From NCBI GenBank assembly GCA_034509735.1, contig JACGWO010000006.1:5657001-5721000 (forward strand): a DNA stretch of 64,000 nt. The letters are read 5' to 3'. Position 1 is the stretch's first letter, and each line of letters begins with the position of its first letter. The stretch is from Sesamum alatum. Taxonomy: Eukaryota > Streptophyta > Magnoliopsida > Lamiales > Pedaliaceae. The notes under the pieces were generated by a model. It saw nothing but the letters and a program-made list of their open reading frames with translations. It did no database searches and was not told where the DNA came from. The position numbers and the translations under genes were made by a program. Positions 47,161 to 56,958 of this stretch are shown here, piece by piece.

Positions 47161-48942
47161 CTAGGAGGCATCAGCCACAGGAACATCAATCGGAACAATC
47201 ACAGCCTCCCCATTATCAGTAGCTCCCCCCTCAACTTCAGGACCTCCAAGCTCTGCCACCGAGGGATCAAGAAATAGAAAATCCTCCCCAGGAAAGCAAC
47301 TGTAGGAACGCAAGGTTGCACGACACTCCCTGATGGTCTGGTCATAAACCTCCTCAGCCTTAGCAAGTGCCGCAAGCTCAAAATCCCCAGACTTCTCAAA
47401 CTCCTCTCTAAAGTCAGCCTTGACGCACTCCAAGTAATGCTTCCCCGCGTTAGACTTGAGGAATCGGGAACCATAGCTACCCTCTCGGTGGAGAGAATCC
47501 TTCAGCTCCTTCCCAAGCGCCACAGCGTCAGCAAGCTCCCCCTCCAAACGTTCCTTAGCTTTGGTGGAATCTGCAAGGGCGGAAGACAAACGAGCTATCT
47601 CCTCTTGATACTTCTCAAAGCGCTTGAAAGCCACCTCCGCCAAAGTATTCACCTACGAGGGGAAAGAAATAAAAAACTTTGCCAAGATTCATAACTGAAA
47701 CAAAGAAAACGCAAAAATACATACCCGGGCAGACTCTCCGCAGAACATGTTCACAAAACCATCATCCGAAAGGGAAGAAAACTTAGCCACATCGAACTCG
47801 CCGATAGTAGGACGGAGTTTCTCCCTCGCTATATGAACATCGACCGTGTCCCAATAAGAAAAGACATCCCCACGGCGATTGGTCCCATAAGTGAAGTATC
47901 CCTTCCCAAGACCATGTGAAGGAGAATCAGTGGACGCATCTCGAGGATGTTTTGAACCACTCCCTCCAGAACTTGGAGGAGGAGAACGCCGACCACCAGA
48001 AGCATCCCTCGCCCGGGAAGGACTAGAACCACGCCTATCGCCCTTGCCATGTGGAGGCGGAGGCGGAGGAGGAGGACGAGCCCGAGCGGAAGCCCCGGAC
48101 GAACCTCCATCCCGTGAGGCTTTAAAGCGGCGAACGTCCTCCAAAGACAACTTTTTCCCTGAAAAATAAAAGGTAAAACACTTAAGCCACAAGCTATGAG
48201 TTAAAAGGGAAAAGAGTAAGAAAAATTTAAAAAAATAAAAAAGGTTACCATCGGAGAACAAGCCCGTCAAATTGAAGATTTGGTCGAACAAACCAGCCCT
48301 AATATAGGACATCTTGAGATCATGGTTCGGGGGGAAATCAAGGAAAGAATCAACCCAAGGAGCACACAAACCCCAATCAGAATCTCGAATGTAAAGGAAT
48401 TTCTCCTTCCAAGGACCACGAGAAGAAGTACAACCCTCCAAAAACTTACAACCATTGCGAGGATAGAAATAGAAGAAAGAGTTGTTCACTACCTTCTTGA
48501 CTGAGAACAGAGTGTGAAAAGCTTCTACGGAAGGAGACAAATCTAACTCACTAAAGCGGTAAAGAAAACCCAAAAAGAACATGAAGACATTAGGAGTAAG
48601 CTGACTCACACTCACGCCAACACTACGAATAATTTCCACTAGAAGAGGGTGAGGCGGAAGAATGAACCCCGAAGAAAAATACACGGAATAGACCGTGAAA
48701 AAACCTGACGGAGGAGACTTGACACGATCCCTGCACGAAGGAAGAAGAAACTCAACTGGAGGAAAAGAATTATAGTTAGCCTCCAAAAAACGAAGCTCCT
48801 CCAACCCTATGACGCTATCACATACCTCTACATCCATGACCCTACAACGAGATCTAGGGGCCGAAGAGCATTCCCCCCCAAACTCAGTAGAGGCAGTCAA
48901 AGGATCTTCAGTCCAGGTGGATCTCGTCCCTCTTGTCTTCAA
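47161..48942 (-). CDS. Antisense ORF of the Tat element (PF04195-like), spliced, intact
   Basis: Three exons: 48942-48249, 48158-47725, 47652-47161. The junctions (gatg|gtaacc ... ttttcag|ggaaaa and cccgg|gtatgt ... cgtag|gtgaat) keep the frame and give 539 aa. Residues about 50-200 match the 'putative gypsy-type transposon' domain (PF04195): FLEANYNSFPPVEFLLP, FFTVYSVYFSSGFILPPH, LTPNVFMFFLGFLYRFSELD, GPWKEKFLYIRDSDW. A Pro/Gly/Ser-rich low-complexity middle follows (PPPPPPPPHGKGD), then a coiled-coil-like C-terminus (about 377-470: KRFEKYQEEIARLSSALADS). The start at 48942 is the first ATG; a later ATG (MDVEVCDSV) is possible. Such antisense genes occur between pol and the 3' LTR in Tat elements; their function is unknown. 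Unlike gag and pol here, it has no stop or frameshift. Confidence 0.72.
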
Positions 48943-49839
48943 GAAGGTGGTTGCAGATCTCCTTAGAGTCCTGAGAATGTGGGCCTCCTAAGACGCTGGA
49001 GTCAGTTGGTGACCTTATCCAGATAGGATAAGCATGAACAGGCCTTATCCCAACCTTCGCACATGCTTCCATGGTTGGACCTCTTCTCTGTTGGACTTCG
49101 ATTCAGGGGCCAGGCCAAGCCTCCTCTCATTGTCATGTCTGGGTAGCTCTCGGTCCTGGGGGGGCTTGGTGTGGTTCTTCATTTGGCCCGGCTACTACTT
49201 CTTGGGCCATAATTCCTACCCATTAAAGAACGTCTAGGCTCCCACCTTGGGCTCTGATGTCTCTTATGGTCTCCAACAGGTCCTCCTTTGTATTTGGGCT
49301 AGCCCATTTCTTGCATATCAATCAGTCTCCCCCACTATGAGGGGGAGAAAACGCTTTCAATCCCCCTTAGAGTAGGAGTCTTTTGGGGTTAGCAAACGAG
49401 CCTTTAATTCGCGACAGAAAGTCCTTCTGAAGTAAGCATTCATTCTTTATTGAAGGAAGAGGAACAACCTCCTTAGGCTTCGAAAGCCTTTGTCAGTGAA
49501 GACTTGATGGCTAGGGTGTAGGCCTCCTTGGGAGTCGGGCGCGTGGAGCTCACACGCCAGACGTGAGGGTGGTTATTGATAACCGCCTACGAGGGTCACT
49601 TTGTTTGAGCGTAACCTCCCAATAAGAGGCGGTTACCTGGCACGATCTGCAGGTAACCGCATAATCCCCTCTTAATCGCAGCCTTTTGTCTTCCTTCACC
49701 CCATTTCTTTCCCTCCCACATTTTCAAATAGAGGAAGAACTGGAGTTAATACATTTCCCCTTCATCTTCTGCCATTCCCGTAAGTCTTCATCTTCTTCTT
49801 CCTTCTTTTCTTTTCTCTAAAATTCAGAACTTTTGATCA
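48943..49839. other. Junction between two oppositely oriented Tat elements
   Basis: No gene. GC-richer than the flanks. It lies between the 5' ends of two divergent antisense ORFs, so it should hold the 3' ends or LTR remains of both elements, but I could not find LTR borders. The plus strand upstream of 49840 contains pyrimidine-rich sequence (tcttcttcttccttctttt) as in a 5' UTR. Confidence 0.4.
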
Positions 49840-52190
49840 TGGCTTCTTCTAATGAGTCCATCCGCATCGTCAGGGAGCAGGTGGTTGGTGATGATCATTC
49901 TAAAGTCATTTCCCGAGGGATGGTCCTTGGCTTGTCATCCTTTAGGGGTGGCTAGAGGTGGAACCTAAAAAAGGCCACCCGAACCTAGCGTTGCCTGATA
50001 GAGCAGTTGGTGAAGGAGAATGAGGAAGAGGATTCCTCCCCTGGGGTGGAGTCCTTCGAAACCGAGAAGGAGGGAGTGAGGGAAGTCGGCCCTGCCCTAG
50101 TGGATAGGACTTCTTAGTTTAGGGTCGTCGATGTTGCCAAGTTGAGGGAGGAGTGTGGGATTCCTCCCGACTTTGTTATTTACGTCCCTTCAGCAGACAG
50201 TCTGTTGGAGTCCGCTCCCCCTAGCTGTTTATGTTTTTTCCCTGCTCAATTGAAGGCCGATCTTGGTTTTCCGCTTCCCCACTCTTATGAAGAGGTTTCT
50301 AGGACCATACGGGTTCTTTTGAACCAGTTGGCCCCCAACTCCTTCCATCTTCTTGCTGGTGTTGCTTTAGTTTTTATGTATGATAGTGCCCCTGTTACTG
50401 GATAAAGCTTTTACCTTTGTTTTCAACTAAAAAAATCTGCTGTGTCTTTCATGTTTCCCCTCTTCGGGGGATCTAATTTCTGCCTGCCCCCAACGCCCCC
50501 AAGAACTGGAGGGGGAATTTTTTTTATGAGCGCCCTCCCACTACATGGAATTTTTCCCGTGAGTGGATCACTGACCTCCCTCCTAGTGACTCCTTCTCTG
50601 GAATGGATAGACCCAAGCCCTTTATTCTTTGCTGGAGCAGTTTCACCTTAACCCCTACGAAAGCCGGGGCTTGACAGATGAGAGGCTTATGTCTTATTTT
50701 AGGTTGAGTCCCAAGGAGGCCCCTCTGGTACTTCTTGTTTGCTTTTTTAAGATTCTTCATCTTCTATTTTTGTCCTTGTATGTCTTATCAAATGGACATT
50801 TCTTTGCAAAAAGAATTATTTTCAACAAACTCTTGAGGGAGAGTGCCCAAGACAGCCCGGGGATCCTCCAGCTGCGACCCTTTCTTCCCAAACTCCCGAG
50901 GGAACCCCTGATCCGAGCGACTCGAGTGGGAAGGGATTTGTCCCTCCAACTCAAGGGAGATCTTCTAAGAGGACCAAGGGAGCTCCACAAGGTAACTTCT
51001 TTTTGGGAGCTCTCTCTGGGTGACCACTCGTTCAGTTGCAACGCCTCTTTCTCCTTCTTCTCCTTCGTCCTCTAGCGGCTTATCCCTTTGACGCCAACGT
51101 TTTTCCCTGACTAGGGGGTGTGCACCCATCAGTCTGTCATGAGGGAGAGAGAGAGAGAGAGAGAGAGGGGAATCGGGGTTCTTCTCAGAGCTTCTAAGGG
51201 GGATTAAACTCCCTAATGATAGGGGCTCTTTGGCTTCTACTTCTAAAGAGGGGCTAGTCAGCACCTTCTCATGCTATGTCTCTAATGTAACTTATGTTTA
51301 TATATTGTGTCCTTTCTTTGGAACTAATGTTGTTCTAACTTACTCCTGCTCACATTCTCTACAAGGTGGCGATGATGACAGGGAGCTTCTGAGCCACCCT
51401 ATGGAGACGCCTCCTCCCCCTCCGGCTGAGGGGCAGAGGAAAAGGCTGGAGGACCGCCTGGAGCGGATGGCTACCGACTTGGCCAAGAATGAAGGAGGCC
51501 GAGAAGGAGGTGGTGGGGAAATACTAGCAAGCTGAGACGGAGCGAAAAAAGACCAAGCAAGAGTTCGTGGCTCTGACAAAAACTCAATCGAAGGCCTTAA
51601 TGAAGGCGGCTTAGCATGCTCGCATGGACTTCCCTAATTTTGAGGAGGGGATGAAGTACTTGGAGTCCCACTAGGAAAGCTGCCTCTGGGAGTACAAAAC
51701 ATCCCAGGATTTCAAGGAGAGGTGGCTAAGGTGGTGAGCCTTTCTTGAGGTATGGCTTTCAAAACCCGCCAGGAGCAATTTGCTGCATGGGGTATCCTCC
51801 CTACGGCGCAGAAGCTTTCTTCTTGGATTTTGAGGTAGCCTTGACGAATGCCCCAAATCCCTTTGCGGACCTTTCTCCAAGGGCAGAGATCCTTTCAGTT
51901 GATTTAGGTAATAAAGCTGCTCGACTATTATCTCTTCTAGCTGAGATTTTCAAGATATTGAATGACATAGTTGGTAAATATTTTTCAGATGAGGACCTAG
52001 ATCACCTGCTGGGGATGGTGATGGTGGAGTTCCGAGCCTCCGATCTAGAGATATGGAGGTGGACACTCCTGGAGATAAGCCATTTAAGCCAACTCCGGTC
52101 CCTTCAAAAGAGCCTGCAACCGCCACTATTCCCCCATCTCCCTAAGCTGGAGCCCCTGGAGGAGCTTCAGAAGACCCCGTCTATGGGGTA
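49839..52190 (+). pseudogene. Antisense ORF of a second, minus-strand Tat element, decayed
   Basis: The start is probably at 49839 (MASSNESIRIVREQVVGDD). An in-frame stop comes within 45 codons. A recognisable PF04195-like piece lies at 50142-50405 (LREECGIPPDFVIYVPS, LCFFPAQLKADLGFPLPHSY, LNQLAPNSFHLLAGVALVF). Further pieces at about 50540-50730 (MDRPKPFILCW in one frame) and a Glu/Lys-rich region at 51360-51540 (PPPAEGQRKRLEDRLERMA) correspond to the middle and coiled-coil parts. Several frame changes; a (ga)n microsatellite lies at 51145-51168. Not functional. Confidence 0.65.
51145..51168. repeat. (GA)n microsatellite
   Basis: About 12 GA units inside the decayed antisense ORF. Confidence 0.9.
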
Positions 52191-52899
52191 GGATGACTGA
52201 TGTAAAACCCCCCTCACCCTTTGAAACAATTTATATGTTTCTGCTTTTTTCCCCCATTGGATATGGGGATGAGACAATTTATTTCTTACTTTCTCTCCTT
52301 TTTCTTTTGAACAATACGCTTGTTATCCCATCCCTGACCGGTTTAGTTAGGAAGGGTCTTTATGATATGCTTGCCATTTCCTTATGTTGATTTGTTAGAC
52401 ACTTGTCGACTGTCATATTGGTGAGGAGGGTTTGCTGCCTTCGCTGCCTATGATTTGTTTGTTGGATTAAGGGGGCGAGCTGCCACCCTGTGTTTGTTTT
52501 TATGCATTTATAGGTTGTATGCTTGCAATTTTCTTATCTTGTGCATGCATAACAAACTTGAGGGGATGTGAGGTTAAGATAACTTGTGCTCGGATCTTAG
52601 CTTTTCCTTTGAAGTCCCTTTCTTCTTTCATCTTGCACATCTGCGTGGGATACAGGGCTTATTCTTTATATGAGAATGTAGCATCTGCTTTCAAGTAGGG
52701 CTTATCTTTTATGTGCCTATTTTGAAATATGGTTTTATATTGTGCATGTTGCTTTGATAAGAGTGAGAAGTAACTCTGAGTAAGACAGGTATCTGCACAT
52801 GAGGGTTTCTTCAAAGGACTATAATTACTGTGAGTATAATGATTTGTATGAAAATAGGATTTTTACCTGATAGCCATATTTCGAGATAACCTCGGACAG
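52191..52899. other. Spacer of the second Tat element
   Basis: No domain seen in any frame. It contains cttgaggggatgtgagg at about 52556, similar to the ttgagggg spacer string of the first element at 46904. Confidence 0.45.
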
Positions 52900-53160
52900 G
52901 GAGGCAGGAAAATGTCTTCAAGAAGGCTCCTGCACAGGGGCAAGATTTATTTTGAGAAGGTTTCTGCCTGGGGGCAAAAAACGACTCTGCGAAGGTTCCT
53001 ACTTGAGGGAAGAACTTATTTGAAGAGGGTTTCTTCCTGGGCGCAGGAAAATGATTTTGAAAAGACTCCTGCCTATGAAGGACGTATTTTGGAAGGGCTT
53101 CTTATCTGGGGATAAGAAAATGACCCTATGTGGGCTCCTTCCTGGGGTAAGACTTATGCG
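52900..53160. repeat. Minisatellite-like tandem repeat, about 34-bp unit
   Basis: At least seven degenerate units of the form 'gaaggtttctgcctgggggcaa..aa..gactctgc' follow each other (gaaggttcctacttgaggg; gggtttcttcctgggcgcag; aagactcctgcctatgaagg). The ORF at 52912-53115 is a translation of the repeat (RRLLHRGKIYFEKV / RRFLLEGRTYLKRV), not a gene. It lies directly 3' of the integrase end of the minus-strand element, that is, in its 3' untranslated region. Confidence 0.7.
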
Positions 53161-53517
53161 AAGAACGTCCTGAGGTTGTGTATGTTCCAAGGTCGTGGTA
53201 GGGGGTGTCTGTCACCATCTTCTAGTTTGTAGCCCCGTTGTCCAGTATCCCACTGACATTGTAAGGTCCTTCCCAGGAAGGGTCCAATTTACCTACTCAT
53301 TTGATGCCCATTCCTTTCGGAGTACCAAGTCCCCTACTTTGAAGTCTCGAGGCTTTACTCATTTGTTGTATGTATTGATCTTTATGCTCTTGTACTGTTG
53401 CATCCAAAGTAAGTCATTTTCTTGGAGTTCTTCAATGAAATCAAGGTTTTCCTTGATAAAATTACTATTGTTTTCTTATTAGTGGATTGCAGATAGAGGC
53501 ACAACCAAACATGTGAT
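53160..53517 (-). pseudogene. Gypsy integrase C-terminus of the second Tat element
   Basis: On the minus strand, KPRDFKVGDLVLRK, GKLDPSWEGPYNVSGIL and a final LGTYTTS (in place of the usual WNxxNLRxYY) mark the C-terminal end of Gypsy pol. In-frame stops and a small frame change are present. No RT or integrase core is found to the right, where a Copia relic follows, so only the tail of pol survives. Confidence 0.68.
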
Positions 53518-53879
53518 AAGGGATCAAGCTGGATTTGTAGATTATCATTGACTGCCAGCATAAAACTATTACATTACTATGGGGAATGGTGTACACGAGG
53601 AGGTCCTTACTGGATTGGAACATACTAACTTAAGCTCACGGCACATAAGCTACTCCTAATGATGTGTAATATGCACCTAGCATTTAGTGTAATTTACTTT
53701 CAGTTACTGGGACATGATTTTCTTTTTTCTTTGACCAAGCAAGTTTGTCTATTTATTTTGAAAAAATCTTTTATGATTAGGATTTATGAATGGTGGATTT
53801 TTCATGTTAGAGTTAGCAAATGAATGTGTTTCATATGCTCTTCTTCTTTTCATATAATTAAAGATTTCTGTTAAATAAC
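53518..53879. other. Unassigned sequence between Gypsy and Copia relics
   Basis: No gene or domain recognised. Confidence 0.5.
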
Positions 53880-54735
53880 AGGCGAGATTAGGACAAATAG
53901 GACAAGAAATGATGGCTAGGCTAGCTCAAGAAAGCCATTTAGGTTCTCTCGCTAAAACTCCATCATCATGTGTGTCAACCATGTTCGGCAGAAAATAGAG
54001 TTAGTCTACTCAGACATATACAGACCGATAAATGTGAGGGCACAACATGGTGATTATATTTTCTCATTTTCATTTATGATTATTCGTGTTATAAGTCAGT
54101 GTATCTCTTATCTCATCGATTAGAAGCACTTGATCGGTTTAAGAATTAGTGGCAAAGGTTGAGAAAAAATAGATGTGAACCTTAAAGTTCTATGAACTGA
54201 CAGATGACGAGAATATCTTTTTGAACAATTCAGACAAATTGTGATGGAAAAGGAATCATAAGGCAACTAATGATCCCACACACTCCACAACAAATATTAA
54301 TGGGGTTGCAGAGAGAATGAATCAAGCACTTTTCGAAATAGCTAGATCAATGATAGCGCAAGCAAATTTTTCAATATCTTTTTCGAGAGATGCAATTTTG
54401 ACTATAGCCTACATTTTACACCAAGTGCCCTCCAAATTCGTTTCTTCCATTCCCTATGAACTGTGGCATGGAAGAAAACTCAATTTAGAACACTTACATC
54501 CTTAGGGGTCGGTAGGTTTTGTTCATAGTGTCTCATAAATATAGGAAGTTTCGTCCTAGAGTAAAAGAACATATATTTATAAGATATTAAGAGCACTCTA
54601 AAGGCTATGTGATGTAAGGCGAACAACCTAATAGAGGGATGACAAAAATTGAGTCATATGATGTAGATTTTATCAAGCAAGATCTCCCAAGCCAAAGTGA
54701 AGTCAAAAGGGACCTTGAACTATACGAGTGACAAT
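53880..54735 (+). pseudogene. Copia pol fragment (GAG-pre-integrase/integrase), decayed
   Basis: In order on the plus strand: GQIGQEMMARLAQESHLGSL (GAG-pre-integrase), a SDIYRPINVRAQHGDY-like piece, a TPQQ-less HTP...NGVAERMNQALFEIARSM core, the open part at 54317-54505 (ISFSRDAILTIAYILHQVPS, PYELWHGRKLNLEHL), and after 54600 a KGYVM ... DVDFIKQDLPSQSEVKRDLE string, normally found between integrase and RT. Multiple stops and frameshifts. RT and RNase H are absent. The right LTR is not defined; homology to NLR upstream sequence resumes at about 54860. Confidence 0.75.
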
Positions 54736-54859
54736 ATCTTCAATCTCACTTTATATGAATTTATTGTAACATCAATTTATTATAACCTGAGTTTGTTGAT
54801 GTAATAGATCCATTTGTCAGTTTATTGCCTCAGACTTGTTATATATGTTTTACCCTTGT

Positions 54860-55320
54860 TTAATCAAATGATATTGCAAGTGGGCCTAAGATCTATAACA
54901 AAATAAGAGAATAAATAAATTAATTTGAGGTAAATTTTGAATTAATGTGAAGCTTTTATTGACCATATTGATTTCAATTCTACTACTTAATAAGCATGAG
55001 TGAACAAAGTTTAAGGGAATTGGGATAAAAATCAAACTCAAATAATTTAATATCTTCGCGCATATTTTGTTGCCTTTGAATTAATCAAGACTTTAGAAAA
55101 AGATATTCAAAGTTTGATTTATTATTAAAAAAAACTCAAAAGAAATGATTATGATGAATATATAATTAAATATAAGTACCTTAAAATTTATTGTGTTTGG
55201 TGATCTTGAAAGCCTCATTAAAATTTAATAGTTCCATAAATAGAATAAAGTTTGTCGCTTTGTGTCTGCTAAACGAATCTCCCGATATATTAATTCGCAA
55301 TAATAATTCATAATTTACTA
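54860..55320 (-). repeat. Orphan NLR upstream block
   Basis: Aligned with the NLR-C upstream flank at 40500-40905 in the same orientation (taatcaaatgatat, aacaaaataagagaataaa, ttgaggtaaa, aatcaaactcaaataattta, gtgtctgctaaacgaatct). In the direction where the gene should follow (below 54860) there is instead a Copia relic. No NLR coding sequence is attached. Confidence 0.7.
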
Positions 55321-55960
55321 CAAAAAATGGCATTAACAGCACAATAATATATATTTTTTGCAAAATGGTGGAATTTATTGCTAATGCAAATTAACATCGA
55401 ATTTAGTAAGAATTTACTTATTAATTAGTTCGACGCAAATTTTAGCATCAAATTTTTTTGGGCAAAATGCATTTTTGGTCCTGTAAGATTAGGATATTAT
55501 TTGTTTTGGTACCACAACTTAGGCAGGTAGCTGTTCTAGACCCATAAAACACGTTTTTCAATTGTTTTGGTCCCATAAAATACGTTTTTCAATTTTTTAG
55601 TCCCAAAATGACATGATATTTTGGGAACAAAAAAACTGAAATTGGGACAAAAAAACTGAAAAATGTGATATTTTGGGACCAAAAAAATTGAAAATTGTGT
55701 TTTATGGGACTAAAACAGCCACCTACCTAAGTTGTAGTACCAAAACAAATAATGATCTAGTCTTACGGGACAAAAAAACATTTATCCCAATTTTTTTGTA
55801 TGTATTGAGTTATTTTCTTGTAGTGATTAATATTCTAGTACGCATAAATGTTACCAAGGATATCTTGATCGTCTCGTCATTTTCCTATATATTCAAAATC
55901 AGCTTTTAATTAAAAATTTGAAAGTGATTGTATTTTCATATGTGACGCTCTATTTCTTAC
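55245..55960. repeat. Tandem duplicate 1 of the distal NLR upstream block
   Basis: Aligned with 56500-56900: shared tctgctaaacgaatctccc, ttctcaataataattcataa-type, ttgctaatgcaaatta, accaaggatatcttgat and gtcat...cccatatattcaaaatca strings. Copy 1 is interrupted by the MITE at 55460-55788. Confidence 0.75.
55460..55788. mobile_element. Mutator-like MITE with perfect 9-bp target duplication (329 bp)
   Basis: Left gggcaaaatgcatttttggt and right reverse complement gggataaatgtttttttgtc. The arms pair along nearly their entire length (ttaggcaggtagctg / cacctacctaagttg; cccataaaacacg / tgtgttttatggga). Target duplication aattttttt at 55451-55459 and 55789-55797. Copy 2 of the surrounding block (near 56715) lacks it, confirming the insertion. 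Confidence 0.82.
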
Positions 55961-55964
55961 AGCG

Positions 55965-56210
55965 TGATTTGCAGGATAAAAATGCTGACAGAATGGGTTA
56001 ATAGGAACAAAAGCCCTAATTTTAAAATGTCACGTGAGAGGTACATGCATTTTTCCGGCGACAAAAGTGAACTCCGGAAAAAAAAAGAACTAAAACCACA
56101 AAAATTGAAAAACTGTAAGACTAAAATGCTACCCTCAAAGTTAAAGGATTAAAACGATAAGTAAAGCATAAGTTACGGGACCAAAATTACATTTAAGCCC
56201 ATACTATTAT
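55965..56210. mobile_element. Half MITE of the 'gggaccaaaa' family
   Basis: Only the right arm (ggaacaaaagcccta, ttccggcgacaaaagtgaac, aagttacgggaccaaaatta, catttaagccc) is present, resembling the right arm of 25333-25785. The ORF here is not a gene. Confidence 0.45.
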
Positions 56211-56469
56211 AAAACAAAACGTTTTTATCGTACCAATTTTTGAATGCTCTAATTTACCCTTTGATTCATTCTATTTTTTCTTTTAAGAAAAAAAATATCC
56301 ATAATAGTAATTTCACTATCTTTTAATAACTCCACAATTATAATTTATTTATTTATATTTTAACCGACTCTATATTTTTTTTCTTACCAACTTCTTTCTC
56401 TCTTATTTCTTCGCAATATGATTCTTTCTTTCATAAAATTCTTTTTTTTCTCAATCATTTCACATCACA

Positions 56470-56900
56470 TTTAGAAAGCTTCAATAAAAGTTCTATAAAT
56501 AAAATAAAGTTTGTCGTTTTGGGTTTGCTAAACGAATCTCCCATTATATTAATTCTCAATAATAATTCATAATTTACTACAAGAAATAATATTAATAGAA
56601 ATATCATATATTTTTTTGCAAAATTGTGGAATTTGTTGCTAATGCAAATTAGCATCAAATTTAATAAAAAATTTATTTACTAATTAATTCGACTCAATTT
56701 TTAGTATCAATGTTTTTCATATTTATTGAGCTATTTTTTTTGATAGTGAGTAATATTCTAATACGTATAAATGTTACCAAGGATATCTTGATGGTCTCGT
56801 CATCTTCCCATATATTCAAAATCAACTTTTAATTAAAAATTCGAAAGTGATTGTGATTTCATATGTGACACTCTATATCTTACCACGTCATTTGCGGAAA
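56470..56900. repeat. Tandem duplicate 2 of the distal NLR upstream block
   Basis: Second copy of the block at 55245-55960, without the MITE. It also matches 13690-13990 upstream of NLR-B (reverse complement). Confidence 0.75.
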
Positions 56901-56958
56901 AAGGGTTTTTTTTTCTTAGAAATTCGGTTACAATTATATCATAAATTATAATTACTAA

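Larger units (their letters stand above)
40906..48942 (+). mobile_element. Tat-lineage Ty3/Gypsy retrotransposon with antisense ORF
   Basis: The order is leader, gag, protease, RT, RNase H, a second (archaeal-type) RNase H, integrase, then an antisense ORF on the minus strand. A dual RNase H and an antisense ORF downstream of pol are hallmarks of the plant Tat lineage. The 5' LTR probably spans about 40906-41365 and ends ...ttgcaaca just before the tggcgccgtctgtgggaa string at 41371. No matching 3' LTR is found to the right. The sense ORFs carry stops and frameshifts and the integrase has an internal deletion, so the element is not autonomous. Confidence 0.82.

Noticed and set aside
49091..49276. 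TGTTGGA...TCCAACA segment as a small solo LTR
   Set aside because: TG...CA ends pair, but the flanking 5-mers do not match and no second copy is visible.
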